Origin: Neisseriaceae bacterium CLB008
GTDB lineage: Bacteria > Pseudomonadota > Gammaproteobacteria > Burkholderiales > Neisseriaceae
Length of the DNA: 64,000 nt
Reading direction: 5' to 3'
Assembly (NCBI GenBank): GCA_041228285.1
Contig: CP166133.1
Span: 2,389,380 to 2,453,379, forward strand
The translations under genes and the position numbers were made by a program. The notes below the pieces were generated by a model, which did not search any database, was not told where the DNA came from, and worked only from the letters and a program-made list of their open reading frames with translations. The stretch's first letter is position 1; every line of letters starts with the position of its first letter. Below are positions 45,883-56,068 of the stretch, piece after piece.

Positions 45883-48198
45883 TTAAAACGCTCTACCCAA
45901 CTGGAATTGGAAACGTTGTAAGTCGTCGCCTTTTTTGTCTTTAAATGGGTAAGCATAACTAAACTTCATCGGGCCCAGTGGCGACAACCAAGTTAAGGCC
46001 ACACCGGCAGAGTAACGCATTTCGCTGCTCAGGCTAGATTCGGTTTCATTCGCATATTTAGCTTTGGTATTCCACACGCTACCCGCATCGGCAAAGACGC
46101 TTAAGCGCACCGAACGCTGATCTTTAATGCCTGGCAAGGGGAACAGCAGTTCGGCGTTGGCCACCACTTTACGGTTACCACCGATGTAGTCATCATCATC
46201 ACGAGGACCCAAGCTGCTGGTCTCGTAGCCACGAACCGAACCGATACCGCCCACGTAGAAGTTATGGAAGAACGGCAGCTCTTTGGTTTTACCGTAGCCA
46301 TCGGCGTAGCCAACTTCACCGTTCAGCATCAAGGTTAAATCCTTAGTCAAGGGGAAGAACCATTGCTGTTGGTGGGTAGCGCTGTAGTATTGTACATCAC
46401 TGCCCGGTAGGCTGAAATCTAAGTCGGCGCGCATCATGTAGCCACGGGTTGGCCATAGGGCGCTGTCGGTCTTGTTACGGCCCCAACCGATCGAACCGGT
46501 ATAGGTCAAGACATCGGCCTTCTTGCCATTACCATATTCTTTCACAAAATCTTTATAGCGATCCGGGCTGTCTTCATAAGTGTTAATGGTTTGGTTTTGT
46601 ACGCCCAAGCCAAAGTTCACTCGGTCATACTCAGTCACCGGCACGCCCAAACGGGTGCCCACGCCATAGGTTTCAGTTTTATAGCGGCTGGAGTCTAGGC
46701 GATCAGGGTTGTAGACGCGATAGAACGCATCGTAGCCTAAGCTTACGCCATCCGGCGTAAAGTAAGGGTCGGTAAACGACAGCACGGCACGTTTATTGGC
46801 TTTAGAGTTTGACAGCGACAGGCTCGCGGCCTTACCAGAACCAAACAGGTTATCCTGAGAAATACCGCCACCAAACACAATGCCTTCATCCTGCACGTAA
46901 CCCGCGCTGACGTCAATAGAACCGGTTGAGCGCTCATTCACGCCTACGTTCACGTCCACCATGTCTGGCGTATTAGGAATGCCGACTGGGTCCATGGTCA
47001 CGCCATCGAAGTAGCCCAATAATTCAATACGTTCTTTAGAGCGTTGAATCTTAGAGGTGTCAAATACCGAACCTTCCATTTGACGTAACTCGCGGCGCAC
47101 CACCTCATCACGGGTTTTATTGTTGCCCGAAATATTGATGCGGTTCACGTACACTTTACGGCCGGTTTCAATCGACAATTCAAAATCCACCACGCCGGTG
47201 TCTTTGTTTGGCTTAGGCAACACGTACACGTTGGCCATGGCGTAACCATCTTTGCCTAAACGGTCTTGTATCTTCTCAATATCACCCTTCACCACCGATT
47301 GGTCAAAGTGCTTGCCTTTTTTGGCGCTGATTAATTTTTCCAGCTCAGCCATCGGTACTTCTTTGGTGTCGCCACTCAAGGTGAAATCACCAAACGTGTA
47401 GCGCTGACCTTCGGTCATATTGATGGTTAAATAGATTTGCGACTTGTCTGCGCTTAGCTCTACCTGGGTCGAATCTACGCTAAAGTCCAAAAAGCCGCTG
47501 TTTTTGTAAAAATCAGTCAGCCCTTCAATATCGCTGGACATTTTTTGCTTGGCGTATTGGTCAGTCTTACTGAACCAGGTAAACCAGCCGCCGGTGGTCG
47601 CGCTGATTTGCTTATGCAGCTTACGGTCTGAGTAAAACTCATTGCCGACAAAGTTGATTTCTTTAATCTTACTGGTTTCACCTTCGGTAACCACCAGATT
47701 AATCGCCACGCGATTACGGTCTAGCTTAGTCACCGTTGGTACGACGGTGGCGGCGTATTTACCGCGATTGACGTATTCTTGTTGCAAGGCCACGATGGCC
47801 TGATTCATCACCGACTGGTCAAACGGATGCGCCTGATTCAGGCCTGCGCCGCCCAATGTTTTTTTGATGATGTCGTTGCTGATGGATTTACCACCCTCAA
47901 CTGAAATGGTGCTGATGATCGGCCGTTCAATCACCGACAGCGTCAATAGGCCATCGCGCGACTCAACCCGCACATCGTCAAAAAAACCCGTGGCGTAAAG
48001 CGCTTTAATGATTTCCTGGCCCTTAGGGTCGGTAAATGAATCCCCTACCTGTACGGGCAAATAGGTAAACACCGTTTCAGGTTCAGTTCTTTGTAAACCC
48101 TCAATCCGAATATCTTTAATTGTAAAAGCGTCTGCAGCCAATGCCATAGATGACAACGACAGGCTCATGATTGTTGCGGTAAGAAATTTTAATTTCAT
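45883..48198 (-). CDS. bamA: Outer-membrane protein assembly factor BamA
   Basis: Core of the BAM complex that inserts beta-barrels in the outer membrane. The 771 residues comprise a signal peptide (cut near 21), five POTRA domains (about 24-425) and a C-terminal 16-strand barrel. The barrel includes GGIGSVRGYE (the VRGF/Y lid motif, near 660) and ends in FQLGRAF with the terminal aromatic. Order rseP-bamA-skp is standard. It is essential in Gram-negative bacteria. Confidence 0.97.
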   Translation of the reverse strand: MKLKFLTATIMSLSLSSMALAADAFTIKDIRIEGLQRTEPETVFTYLPVQVGDSFTDPKGQEIIKALYATGFFDDVRVESRDGLLTLSVIERPIISTISVEGGKSISNDIIKKTLGGAGLNQAHPFDQSVMNQAIVALQQEYVNRGKYAATVVPTVTKLDRNRVAINLVVTEGETSKIKEINFVGNEFYSDRKLHKQISATTGGWFTWFSKTDQYAKQKMSSDIEGLTDFYKNSGFLDFSVDSTQVELSADKSQIYLTINMTEGQRYTFGDFTLSGDTKEVPMAELEKLISAKKGKHFDQSVVKGDIEKIQDRLGKDGYAMANVYVLPKPNKDTGVVDFELSIETGRKVYVNRINISGNNKTRDEVVRRELRQMEGSVFDTSKIQRSKERIELLGYFDGVTMDPVGIPNTPDMVDVNVGVNERSTGSIDVSAGYVQDEGIVFGGGISQDNLFGSGKAASLSLSNSKANKRAVLSFTDPYFTPDGVSLGYDAFYRVYNPDRLDSSRYKTETYGVGTRLGVPVTEYDRVNFGLGVQNQTINTYEDSPDRYKDFVKEYGNGKKADVLTYTGSIGWGRNKTDSALWPTRGYMMRADLDFSLPGSDVQYYSATHQQQWFFPLTKDLTLMLNGEVGYADGYGKTKELPFFHNFYVGGIGSVRGYETSSLGPRDDDDYIGGNRKVVANAELLFPLPGIKDQRSVRLSVFADAGSVWNTKAKYANETESSLSSEMRYSAGVALTWLSPLGPMKFSYAYPFKDKKGDDLQRFQFQLGRAF

Positions 48199-48206
48199 GA
48201 AGAATC

Positions 48207-49565
48207 TTATCCAAAAAAACGGCTAAAATCGTTAAAAAAAGCGACCATCATCAACATGAGCATGGCAAACACGCCAATACGCATACTAAAGGCCTGAGCT
48301 TTTTCGCTTAATGGTTTCCCTCGTAGCCATTCGATGGTGTGGAACACAAAATGGCCCCCATCCAGCACAGGAATTGGCAACAAGTTTAACACACCTAAAC
48401 TCACACTAATGAGCGCTAAAAATTCTAAATAGGGTTGCACCCCTAAGGCAGCGGATTTACCCGCCACATCGGCAATCATCACCGGGCCACCAATGTGCTT
48501 CAAAGAAGCTTGGCCGGTAATGAGCTTGCCAAAAAACTGGACCGTCAACACCACATAGTCCCACACCTGGTCAGCCGCCATTTTAATGCTCTGACCAAAG
48601 CCCGGCGTCCACGAATGGCTGATCTCTTGCTGCCACGCCTCATCACCTGAAGGCGCCACCCCTGCTTTACCAACTAGGGTGCCATTCACGTCTTCGGCAT
48701 CAGGGCGCATATGCGTGGTTGCAGCCACGCCATCTCGTTCGTAGCCAATGGTGAGTTGTTTACCCGGGCTATTTTGAATAATGGTAACCCAATCAAACCA
48801 ATTCGCCACTTCTTTTTCATTGACGCTGAGCAGCTTATCGCCTTTGATGAGGCCGGCGGCGTCGGCTGCGCTGTTTGGCGCTACCATGCCTAAGACCGTG
48901 GTCACGCGGTAAGGCATGAGGCCCACGCCTTTTTGAATGGCCTGATCCACCGCCGCGCTGTCGCCGGCGACTTTAATCACACGCGTTTGCGGCTGGCCTT
49001 GGGCATCGGTCACGGCAACCGCTAGGTCACCGCCATCTAAACCCAACATGATTTTCTTTTGCGCGTCTTGCCAATCGACGACCGCAGCACCATTGATGCT
49101 TTGAATGTGGTCGCCCGACTGAAACTGAGCCTTAGCCGCCAACGATGCTGGCTGTACCGTGCCCACCATTGGCTTGATGTCGGTCACGCCCATCATATTG
49201 CTGATGCTGAAAAACAACACCGCCAAAATTAAATTGGCAATGGGACCGGCCAAGACAATAGCCATTTTTTTCAGCGGATGCTGCTGATCAAACGCAAAAG
49301 GGCGATCAGCTTCGGCCACATTACCTTCACGAGTATCCAGCATGCGCACATAGCCACCTAAAGGAATAGGCGCTAGAGCCCATTCGGTATGGCCTTTTTT
49401 ACGCATGAAAAAGGGCTTACCAAAACCCACGCTGAAGCGCGTGACGCGCACGCCACACCAACGGGCCACTAAATAGTGACCTAGCTCATGCAAGCTAACC
49501 AACACCACAATGGCCACTAAAAAGGCCAACAGCGTGGTCAAACTACTGCTCAATCCTGCCAACAT
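48207..49565 (-). CDS. rseP: Site-2 intramembrane zinc protease RseP
   Basis: Cleaves membrane-bound anti-sigma factors and remnant signal peptides. The 452 residues include the zinc motif VSLHELGHYLVAR (near 25), two PDZ-like regions (about 125-200 and 215-290), and the C-terminal LNLLPIPVLDGGHFVF motif (NxxPxxxLDG, near 400). About four membrane segments are visible. It lies between dxr and bamA. Confidence 0.95.
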   Translation of the reverse strand: MLAGLSSSLTTLLAFLVAIVVLVSLHELGHYLVARWCGVRVTRFSVGFGKPFFMRKKGHTEWALAPIPLGGYVRMLDTREGNVAEADRPFAFDQQHPLKKMAIVLAGPIANLILAVLFFSISNMMGVTDIKPMVGTVQPASLAAKAQFQSGDHIQSINGAAVVDWQDAQKKIMLGLDGGDLAVAVTDAQGQPQTRVIKVAGDSAAVDQAIQKGVGLMPYRVTTVLGMVAPNSAADAAGLIKGDKLLSVNEKEVANWFDWVTIIQNSPGKQLTIGYERDGVAATTHMRPDAEDVNGTLVGKAGVAPSGDEAWQQEISHSWTPGFGQSIKMAADQVWDYVVLTVQFFGKLITGQASLKHIGGPVMIADVAGKSAALGVQPYLEFLALISVSLGVLNLLPIPVLDGGHFVFHTIEWLRGKPLSEKAQAFSMRIGVFAMLMLMMVAFFNDFSRFFG

Positions 49566-49567
49566 GC

Positions 49568-50743
49568 TTATCCTTTAATCCAGCTCAGCGCCCGTTCACG
49601 AGTGGCGCTGTCTTTTGCCAATAAGTCATTGATGTCTTCACTGCCGCTTAAGTTCATTTTTTCGAGGCAATCCCCCACCAAGCGACCAATGTCCGTAAAC
49701 TTAATCTGGCCAGCTAAAAACGCCGCCACGGCAACTTCATTGGCCGCATTGAGCACACAAGGTGCATCGCCGCCCGCTTTTAAAGCATCAAATGCCAATG
49801 CCAGACAATCAAACTTAACCAAATCAGGCTCAAAAAAAGTCAGTCCAGACAGCTGGCCAAAATCTAAACGCTTCACCCCAGACGTCATGCGTTCGGGATG
49901 AGCCAAGCAGTTGGCAATCGGTGTACGCATATCCGGCGTACCCATTTGAGCCAAAACTGAACCATCAATGTAGCGCACCATACTGTGTATCACACTTTGG
50001 GGGTGAACCACCACCTCAATTTGATCCACGCTGGCGCCAAATAGCCAATGCGCTTCAATCACTTCGAGGCCTTTATTCATCATGCTGGCCGAATCAACCG
50101 AGATCTTCTGTCCCATAGACCAATTGGGATGAGCCACCGCTTGAGCAGGCGTAATCTGGGCAAACTCAGCCGCATCCTTATGCAAAAACGGGCCGCCCGA
50201 GGCCGTCAGAATAATCGATTCTATGCCATGGGCCTTAAGATTACCTGAATATGACTCAGGCAACACTTGAAAAATCGCATTGTGTTCACTGTCCACCGGT
50301 AAAATGGTGGCGCTGCCTTTTTTGGCCGCGCGCATAAACAAGGCGCCCGCCACAACCAAGGTTTCTTTATTGGCCAATAAAATACGCTTGCCCATTTTGG
50401 CCGCACACAGCGTGGGCAACAGGCCCGCGGCGCCGACAATAGCGGCCATGACGGTGTCGACTTCGGCAGCCGTCGACACTTCAGCCAAGGCCTGTTCGCC
50501 GTACAATACTTCGGTTTCCGAACCGGCGCTGCGCAATTTTTGCTGTAGCTCGGCCGCAGCTGCCTCGGTACCGACAACGGCATACTTAGGCGCAAAAGCC
50601 AAACACTGGCCTAAGAGTTTATCAATTTGGGTAAAACAGGTTAACGCATAGACAGCAAATCGTTCTGGGTGATCGGCCAAAATGGCCAGCGTACTACAAC
50701 CAATGCTGCCGGTTGCGCCCAGAATCGTGATGGTTTGTTTCAT
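49568..50743 (-). CDS. dxr: 1-deoxy-D-xylulose 5-phosphate reductoisomerase
   Basis: Second step of the MEP isoprenoid pathway. The 391 residues start MKQTITILGATGSIGCSTL (NADPH site). LANKETLVVAG, LPVDSEHNAIFQ with metal ligands, ILTASGGPF and SMMNKGLEVIEAHWLF follow. The start at 50743 overlaps the cdsA stop (TAATG); an earlier in-frame start at 50755 lies within cdsA. It supplies precursors for UppS next door. Confidence 0.96.
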   Translation of the reverse strand: MKQTITILGATGSIGCSTLAILADHPERFAVYALTCFTQIDKLLGQCLAFAPKYAVVGTEAAAAELQQKLRSAGSETEVLYGEQALAEVSTAAEVDTVMAAIVGAAGLLPTLCAAKMGKRILLANKETLVVAGALFMRAAKKGSATILPVDSEHNAIFQVLPESYSGNLKAHGIESIILTASGGPFLHKDAAEFAQITPAQAVAHPNWSMGQKISVDSASMMNKGLEVIEAHWLFGASVDQIEVVVHPQSVIHSMVRYIDGSVLAQMGTPDMRTPIANCLAHPERMTSGVKRLDFGQLSGLTFFEPDLVKFDCLALAFDALKAGGDAPCVLNAANEVAVAAFLAGQIKFTDIGRLVGDCLEKMNLSGSEDINDLLAKDSATRERALSWIKG

Positions 50744-51552
50744 TAATTCGTCCAATAAACAGCAAAGGCCAGCAGTGCTGCATAAATACTCAATACCGCA
50801 ATCAAAGAGTCAACGCGGTCAAAAACGCCGCCGTGGCCAGGCAACAGCTGGCTGCTGTCCTTCATCCCTGCCGCGCGCTTAAACCAACTTTCTAACAGAT
50901 CGCCCACAATGCTGACGGCAGTCAACAACACGGCTGCGACAATCAAGGCCCAGGTCGGCAACACAAAGCCAAACCAGCCTAAGCGATCGACGATCAATAC
51001 GTAGGCCACCACGCACACCACGCCGCCCACGGCGCCTTCCCAGCTTTTACCTGGGCTAATCGATGGTGCCAGCTTACGCTTACCGAACAGACGCCCAAAG
51101 ATGTAGGCCCCCACATCGGCCACCCATACCATGGCCATTACGGCTAATAATGCTTTAGCATCGTTTTCCGAGGGCCGTAGCGCCACCAGAGCCAGCCAAA
51201 ACGGCACCATCAATACCCACCCCAAGAGCAGGCTCAAAAAGCCGGGCTTAGGCGTCCATTTAAAGCGCAGCCACAATGGGGCTAAGATCACCCAGAACAA
51301 CAGCACCAAGCCATGCTCTACCAGGTTTAAACGGTAGTGCTGATAGGCTGCCGCCACGCCCAACACCAAGGTAATGCTCAGATAGGTCGCCTGCATCGCC
51401 AGCGGCATCTTGGCCATGCGTGAGAATTCCCACAAGGCCACCATGGCGATCAGGCCTGCAAACGCCATCCAGCCAATAGGCGACGCAAAAAACAACATCC
51501 CCAACATCAGGGGCAACAAAACCAAGGCGGTGAGTATTCTGGGAATCAACAT
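50743..51552 (-). CDS. cdsA: Phosphatidate cytidylyltransferase
   Basis: Makes CDP-diacylglycerol from phosphatidate and CTP in the inner membrane. It has 269 residues with about seven or eight membrane segments and the signature SIVGDLLESWFKRAAGMKDSSQLLPGHGGVFDRVDS near residue 215-250, here quoted only by its ends SIVGDLLESW and GVFDRVDS. It lies between uppS and dxr, overlapping dxr by one base. Confidence 0.95.
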   Translation of the reverse strand: MLIPRILTALVLLPLMLGMLFFASPIGWMAFAGLIAMVALWEFSRMAKMPLAMQATYLSITLVLGVAAAYQHYRLNLVEHGLVLLFWVILAPLWLRFKWTPKPGFLSLLLGWVLMVPFWLALVALRPSENDAKALLAVMAMVWVADVGAYIFGRLFGKRKLAPSISPGKSWEGAVGGVVCVVAYVLIVDRLGWFGFVLPTWALIVAAVLLTAVSIVGDLLESWFKRAAGMKDSSQLLPGHGGVFDRVDSLIAVLSIYAALLAFAVYWTN

Positions 51553-51553
51553 A

Positions 51554-52303
51554 TTATGGACGCTGTTTCTCTATCGGTAATTGTTCAGAAGTCCGACCAA
51601 AACGACGCTCGCGCGCCTGGTAGGAATGAATCGCCAAATCCATGGCCTTTTTATTAAACTCTGGCCATAGGGTCTCGGTAAAATACAGTTCAGCATACGC
51701 CATTTGCCACAGTAAGAAATTACTCATGCGCACTTCGCCGCCGGTACGGATAAACAAATCCGGGTCAGGCATGTCGCTCAAGCATAGCTTTTGGGCAATC
51801 GCCTCTTCCGTCAACTCCGTGACGCCTTCGGCAATCAACTGATTGGCCGCCTGCACCATGTCCCAACGCCCACCGTAATCGGCCGCGATGGTTAAGGTTA
51901 AGCCCGTGTTATTAGCGGTTAAGGCTTCGGCGGCTTCAATCGCCGCCAGAATATCGGCGTTTAAACGATCTTTGGCGCCGATCACCCGCAGCCTTAAGCC
52001 ATTTTCATGCATGGCGGCGACTTCTTTGCCTAAGGCCTGCACAAACAGCCCCATCAAAAACGACACTTCGTCTTGCGGACGACGCCAGTTTTCGGTGGAA
52101 AATGCAAACACGGTTAAATGACCAATACCCAACTCTTCACAGTATTGAACCAAATTACGCAGCACGCTCAGGCCACGTTTGTGCCCCATCACGCGCGGTA
52201 AAAAACGTTTTTTAGCCCAACGGCCGTTGCCATCCATGATGATGGCAACGTGCTTGGGCAGATTGTTGTGATCAATCACAACTTCAGCATGCTCGGAAAA
52301 CAA
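51554..52303 (-). CDS. uppS: Undecaprenyl diphosphate synthase
   Basis: Cis-prenyltransferase that makes the C55 carrier for peptidoglycan and LPS. The 249 residues carry VAIIMDGNGRWAKKR with the catalytic Asp (near 25), TVFAFSTENWRRP, and the C-terminal RTGGEVRMSNFLLWQ and YFTETLWPEF motifs. The start is a TTG at 52303 with AAAGGA about seven bases upstream. It follows frr by eleven bases. Confidence 0.95.
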   Translation of the reverse strand: MFSEHAEVVIDHNNLPKHVAIIMDGNGRWAKKRFLPRVMGHKRGLSVLRNLVQYCEELGIGHLTVFAFSTENWRRPQDEVSFLMGLFVQALGKEVAAMHENGLRLRVIGAKDRLNADILAAIEAAEALTANNTGLTLTIAADYGGRWDMVQAANQLIAEGVTELTEEAIAQKLCLSDMPDPDLFIRTGGEVRMSNFLLWQMAYAELYFTETLWPEFNKKAMDLAIHSYQARERRFGRTSEQLPIEKQRP

Positions 52304-52314
52304 GGGACTATCCT

Positions 52315-52872
52315 TTAAACAGCTAACAAATCTTCTTCTTTAGCTGCCAGCATGGCATCTACTTCAGCAATGTGCTTGTCGGTTAACTTTTGAATGTCGT
52401 CTTCACCACGACGGGCATCATCTTCAGAAATCTCTTTATCTTTCAAAAGAGTTTTAAAGTCATTGTTGGCATCGCGACGGATATTGCGGATCGCCACGCG
52501 GCCTTCTTCAGCCTCGGCGCGCACGACTTTAATCAAGTCTTTACGACGCTCTTCTGTCAACATAGGCATCGGCACACGAATCAAGTCGCCCATCGCCGCT
52601 GGGTTTAAGCCTAAGTTAGAGTCGCGAATGGCCTTTTCAACCGCAGCCGTCATGGTACGCTCAAACGGTTTCACGCCAATGGTGCGCGCATCGATTAAGT
52701 TCATGCTGGCAATTTGGCTAATGGGCGTAGGGTTACCGTAGTAGTCCACGTTCACCTGATCCAAAATACCGGTATGGGCACGGCCCGTACGTACTTTGGC
52801 TAGATTTTGACGCAAGGCCTCTAGCGATTTACCCATTTTATCGGTGGCAGTGTTTTTAATTTCAGAAATCAT
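52315..52872 (-). CDS. frr: Ribosome recycling factor
   Basis: Splits post-termination ribosomes together with EF-G. It has 185 residues from ATG 52872 ([13 protein letters not shown]), the exact family length; the frame reaches 52932 without match. [29 protein letters not shown] and [11 protein letters not shown] are characteristic. It follows pyrH by about 100 bases that include a hairpin. Confidence 0.97.
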   Translation of the reverse strand: MISEIKNTATDKMGKSLEALRQNLAKVRTGRAHTGILDQVNVDYYGNPTPISQIASMNLIDARTIGVKPFERTMTAAVEKAIRDSNLGLNPAAMGDLIRVPMPMLTEERRKDLIKVVRAEAEEGRVAIRNIRRDANNDFKTLLKDKEISEDDARRGEDDIQKLTDKHIAEVDAMLAAKEEDLLAV

Positions 52873-52904
52873 AATCAACCTTTTTATCTTACTTAACGAC
52901 GGCA

Positions 52905-52923
52905 CCCAAGCCTGTGGCTTGGG
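52905..52923 (-). other. Hairpin between pyrH and frr
   Basis: CCCAAGCC pairs with GGCTTGGG around TGT. No T-run follows on the minus strand, so it is more likely a messenger-stability or processing element than a terminator. Confidence 0.45.
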
Positions 52924-52976
52924 CCCGTCCAATCATCATCATGATTAAGTACGACGACGCGGCAACGGCAGTTGCC

Positions 52977-53699
52977 TTAGCAATGCACCAAAGTGCCTTC
53001 GTCTTCGCCCTTAACCACACGTTTTAATGCACCCTCTTTAAAGATGCCAAATACTTTAATATTTAATTTTTGTTCACGACACAAAGCAAAAGCGGTTGCG
53101 TCCATCACTTTTAAATTTTTGATGATGGCTTCATCAAACGTGATGGTTTGATAACGCGTTGCTGCTGGGTCTTTTTTCGGATCTGCGGTGTACACACCGT
53201 CCACATTAGTGGCTTTAAGCATGATGTCACAGTTCATTTCGGCGCCGCGCAAAGAAGCCGCCGTATCGGTGGTAAAGAAGGGGTTGCCGGTACCGCCGGC
53301 AAAAATCACCACTTTACCTTCGCTTAAATACTGAATGGCTTTTTCACGAGCATAAGGTTCGACCACTTGTTGCATGTTTAGTGCCGACTGTACGCGCGCA
53401 TGCACGCCAATTGATTCTAACGCGTCTTTTAGGGCCAAGGAATTCATCACTGTAGCCATCATGCCCATATAGTCTGCCGTCGCTCTATCCATGCCGTCAG
53501 CTGCTGGCGCCACGCCGCGGAAAATATTGCCGCCGCCGATGACGATGCCGACCTGTACGCCCATTTCAACCACTTCTTTCACCTGAGCCACAATTTGCAT
53601 GATGGTGTTGCGGTTTATCCCGAACGCGTCACCACCCATCAGGGCCTCGCCTGATAATTTTAATAGAATTCGTTTATATGTTTTTGTTGTGCCAGACAT
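52977..53699 (-). CDS. pyrH: UMP kinase
   Basis: Phosphorylates UMP to UDP; hexameric and controlled by GTP and UTP. The 240 residues start with [45 protein letters not shown] and the [17 protein letters not shown] segment are amino-acid-kinase-fold motifs of PyrH. It lies between tsf and frr, the near-universal order. Confidence 0.97.
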   Translation of the reverse strand: MSGTTKTYKRILLKLSGEALMGGDAFGINRNTIMQIVAQVKEVVEMGVQVGIVIGGGNIFRGVAPAADGMDRATADYMGMMATVMNSLALKDALESIGVHARVQSALNMQQVVEPYAREKAIQYLSEGKVVIFAGGTGNPFFTTDTAASLRGAEMNCDIMLKATNVDGVYTADPKKDPAATRYQTITFDEAIIKNLKVMDATAFALCREQKLNIKVFGIFKEGALKRVVKGEDEGTLVHC

Positions 53700-53841
53700 G
53701 ACTTGAACCTTTGATTGAGTGATAAAAAAACCCGTAAAGCGTAATAACGTCCGAATGCAGCCAAAGCGGTCTCATCTTAAAGCAATCCCACCGACAATAC
53801 AAACGGAAGTTTCTGTGTGTAATCTACTCTTTTTTCTTAAA

Positions 53842-53884
53842 AAAAAGCACCCTAACTCAAAATATAGAGCTTAGAGTGCCTTTA
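53842..53884 (-). terminator. Hairpin terminator/attenuator between tsf and pyrH
   Basis: On the minus strand AAAGGCACTCTAAGCTC pairs imperfectly with GAGTTAGGGTGCTTT and is followed by a T-run of eight. It lies shortly after the tsf stop and would separate or attenuate transcription into pyrH. Confidence 0.65.
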
Positions 53885-53897
53885 GGGGTGACTAAAG

Positions 53898-54770
53898 TTA
53901 AACTTTAGCAGCAGCAGCTACTTCAGCAGCATAGTCAACCACAGCTTTTTCAATGCCTTCACCTACGTGGAACGCGGTGAAACCTTGAACGCTGGCAGAT
54001 TTCTCAGCCAATAATTGAGCGATGGTTTGGTCAGGGTTCTTAACGAACGGTTGACCTACCAAAGTGATTTCAGCCAAGAATTTGTTCACGCGGCCTTCAA
54101 CCATTTTTTCGATGATGTTGGCTGGTTTACCAGACTGAGCAGCTTGCTCAGTGTAGATGTGGCGTTCTTTTTCAATAGTGGCTGGATCTACTTGGTCTTG
54201 AGACACGCATACTGGACGAGCAGCAGCAATGTGCATCGCTACGTCGCGGCCTAGCGTTTCATCACCACCGGTAAACTCAACCATCACGCCAATTTTCGCA
54301 CCGTGCATGTAAGCCACCAAGTTGTTGGCAGTTTCATAACGTTGGAAACGACGTACAGAAATGTTTTCGCCCAATTTAGCAATCATGGCTTTACGCATTT
54401 CTTCTAGGGTTTCACCAGAAGCAGTTTTCACGTCACCCAAGGCTTCAACAGAAGCAGGGTTAGCAGCAGCAACAGCTTTCGCAGCAGCGTCAGCGTAAGC
54501 TAGGAAGCTTGCATCTTTAGCAACAAAGTCAGTTTCGCAGTTCACTTCAACCAAAGCACCAACGCCATTGTCGATTACGTGCGCAATAATGCCTTCGGCA
54601 GCCGTACGGCCAGCCAATTTACCAGCTTTAGCACCTGATTTAATGCGTAAAATTTCTTCGGCTTTTTCCATATTGCCTTCAGCTTCAACCAAAGCTTTTT
54701 TACATTCCATCATACCAAGACCAGTTGCGCCACGTAGTTCGGCAACCATTTTTGCGGTAATTTCAGCCAT
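53898..54770 (-). CDS. tsf: Elongation factor Ts
   Basis: Exchanges GDP for GTP on EF-Tu. The 290 residues begin with the UBA-like domain [24 protein letters not shown]. The TDFV core motif ([12 protein letters not shown], near 80) and two repeat-like core subdomains follow. Codon use is that of a highly expressed gene. It lies 86 bases after rpsB with a hairpin between them. Confidence 0.97.
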   Translation of the reverse strand: MAEITAKMVAELRGATGLGMMECKKALVEAEGNMEKAEEILRIKSGAKAGKLAGRTAAEGIIAHVIDNGVGALVEVNCETDFVAKDASFLAYADAAAKAVAAANPASVEALGDVKTASGETLEEMRKAMIAKLGENISVRRFQRYETANNLVAYMHGAKIGVMVEFTGGDETLGRDVAMHIAAARPVCVSQDQVDPATIEKERHIYTEQAAQSGKPANIIEKMVEGRVNKFLAEITLVGQPFVKNPDQTIAQLLAEKSASVQGFTAFHVGEGIEKAVVDYAAEVAAAAKV

Positions 54771-54818
54771 TGTTTAATCCTTATTGTCTGTTCACGATGT
54801 CTTGCCTACCGACATCTT

Positions 54819-54841
54819 AAAAAAGGGGCCAAAGCCCCTTT
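54819..54841 (-). terminator. Attenuator-like terminator between rpsB and tsf
   Basis: AAAGGGGC and GCCCCTTT pair around a short loop, with a T-run on the minus strand, 16 bases after the rpsB stop. Since rpsB and tsf normally share a transcript, partial termination is likely. Confidence 0.7.
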
Positions 54842-54856
54842 GATACATGCTTTGAC

Positions 54857-55588
54857 TTACTCAGCAGCAGCTTCAGCAGCCACTTGAGCCACTTCTTGTA
54901 AAGATTGTGCTTTACCTTCCAAGATAGCGTCAGCGATGCCACGAGCGTAAAGACGAATTGCTTTAGCAGAGTCATCGTTACCAGGAATCACGTATTTCAC
55001 GCCTTCTGGGCTGTTGTTGGTGTCCACTACAGCAATCACTGGAATGCCTAGTTTTTGTGCTTCAACGATGGTGCCTTTTTGGTAGCCAGTGTCGATCACA
55101 AAAATAGCGTCAGGCAAGCCTTTCATGTCTTTAATGCCGCCCAATGAACGTTCTAGTTTTTCAACTTCACGTTCCATGTCCAAGATTTCTTTTTTACCAA
55201 AACCGCTGTCTGCAGCGTTAGCCAAGATCGCGCTTTTTTCTTCCAAGCGTTTGATTGACTGTTTAACGGTTTTGTAGTTGGTCAACATGCCACCCAACCA
55301 GCGGTAATCAACATAAGGAGCACCTGCACGAGTGGCTTCTTCTTTGATGATTTCGCGAGCTTGGCGTTTGGTACCCACAAACATCACGTTGCCTTTATTC
55401 GCAGCCAAACGACGAACAACGTCTTGAGCTTCGATGAACATCGGCAAAGTTTTTTCTAAGTTGATGATGTGAATTTTATTACGTGCGCCAAAAATGTATT
55501 CTGCCATTTTTGGGTTCCAGAAACGGGTTTGGTGACCGAAGTGAACGCCCGCTTCCAACATTTGGCGCATAGTAACTTGAGTTGACAT
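54857..55588 (-). CDS. rpsB: 30S ribosomal protein S2
   Basis: Small-subunit protein of 243 residues. It starts [28 protein letters not shown], given here by its ends [10 protein letters not shown] and GVHFGHQTR. Further signatures are [23 protein letters not shown] and [15 protein letters not shown]. It heads the rpsB-tsf-pyrH-frr run. The 209 bases upstream probably hold the promoter and S2 leader, but I could not identify either securely. Confidence 0.97.
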   Translation of the reverse strand: MSTQVTMRQMLEAGVHFGHQTRFWNPKMAEYIFGARNKIHIINLEKTLPMFIEAQDVVRRLAANKGNVMFVGTKRQAREIIKEEATRAGAPYVDYRWLGGMLTNYKTVKQSIKRLEEKSAILANAADSGFGKKEILDMEREVEKLERSLGGIKDMKGLPDAIFVIDTGYQKGTIVEAQKLGIPVIAVVDTNNSPEGVKYVIPGNDDSAKAIRLYARGIADAILEGKAQSLQEVAQVAAEAAAE

Positions 55589-55797
55589 ATGTTTATCCTT
55601 AAAGGGTTAAAGCCTAGCATCTTAACGCACAGAACCCTGACCAAATGATCAGAGCACCCTTTGGCGAAGATGACAGCGATTATGTATAAATTAATGTTTT
55701 CTCTACATTTAATCACACAACAGTGTTTTAAAAGAGAAAAAGCCCGCAAATTTTACGGGATTTAGGTAAAAAAAACAAGTAGGCACTCGTATAAAGC

Positions 55798-55983
55798 CTA
55801 GCTTTTTCCTTCGGACTGTTGTTTTGCCTTTTGATTACGCCGTCTTTGGCGCAACACCCAACCCATACCCAACGTGGGGATCACCGCCAAGAACACCAGA
55901 TAAATCACCATTCTGGCGATCGACTCTTGCACCACGCTGAACATCAACACCACGTATAAATAGGCCACCCAAATAATATACAT
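55798..55983 (-). CDS. Small inner-membrane protein (61 aa), uncharacterised
   Basis: Begins MYIIWVAYLYVVLMFSVVQES and has two hydrophobic helices (about 2-18 and 25-43) with a basic, hydrophilic tail (RQRRRNQKAKQQ). AGGGAG five bases before the ATG at 55983 supports this start over the GTG at 55989. I have a vague sense that similar short proteins occur in Neisseriaceae, but recognise no named family. It lies 85 bases from the divergent fau gene. Function unknown. Confidence 0.65.
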   Translation of the reverse strand: MYIIWVAYLYVVLMFSVVQESIARMVIYLVFLAVIPTLGMGWVLRQRRRNQKAKQQSEGKS

Positions 55984-56068
55984 CAACACTCCCTAGGTTT
56001 ATTTTACCGCCACAGGCCAGCAAAGCCGCCCATTTCATCTCGCTCATGCTAATCTAGTCTTCTGTTTA

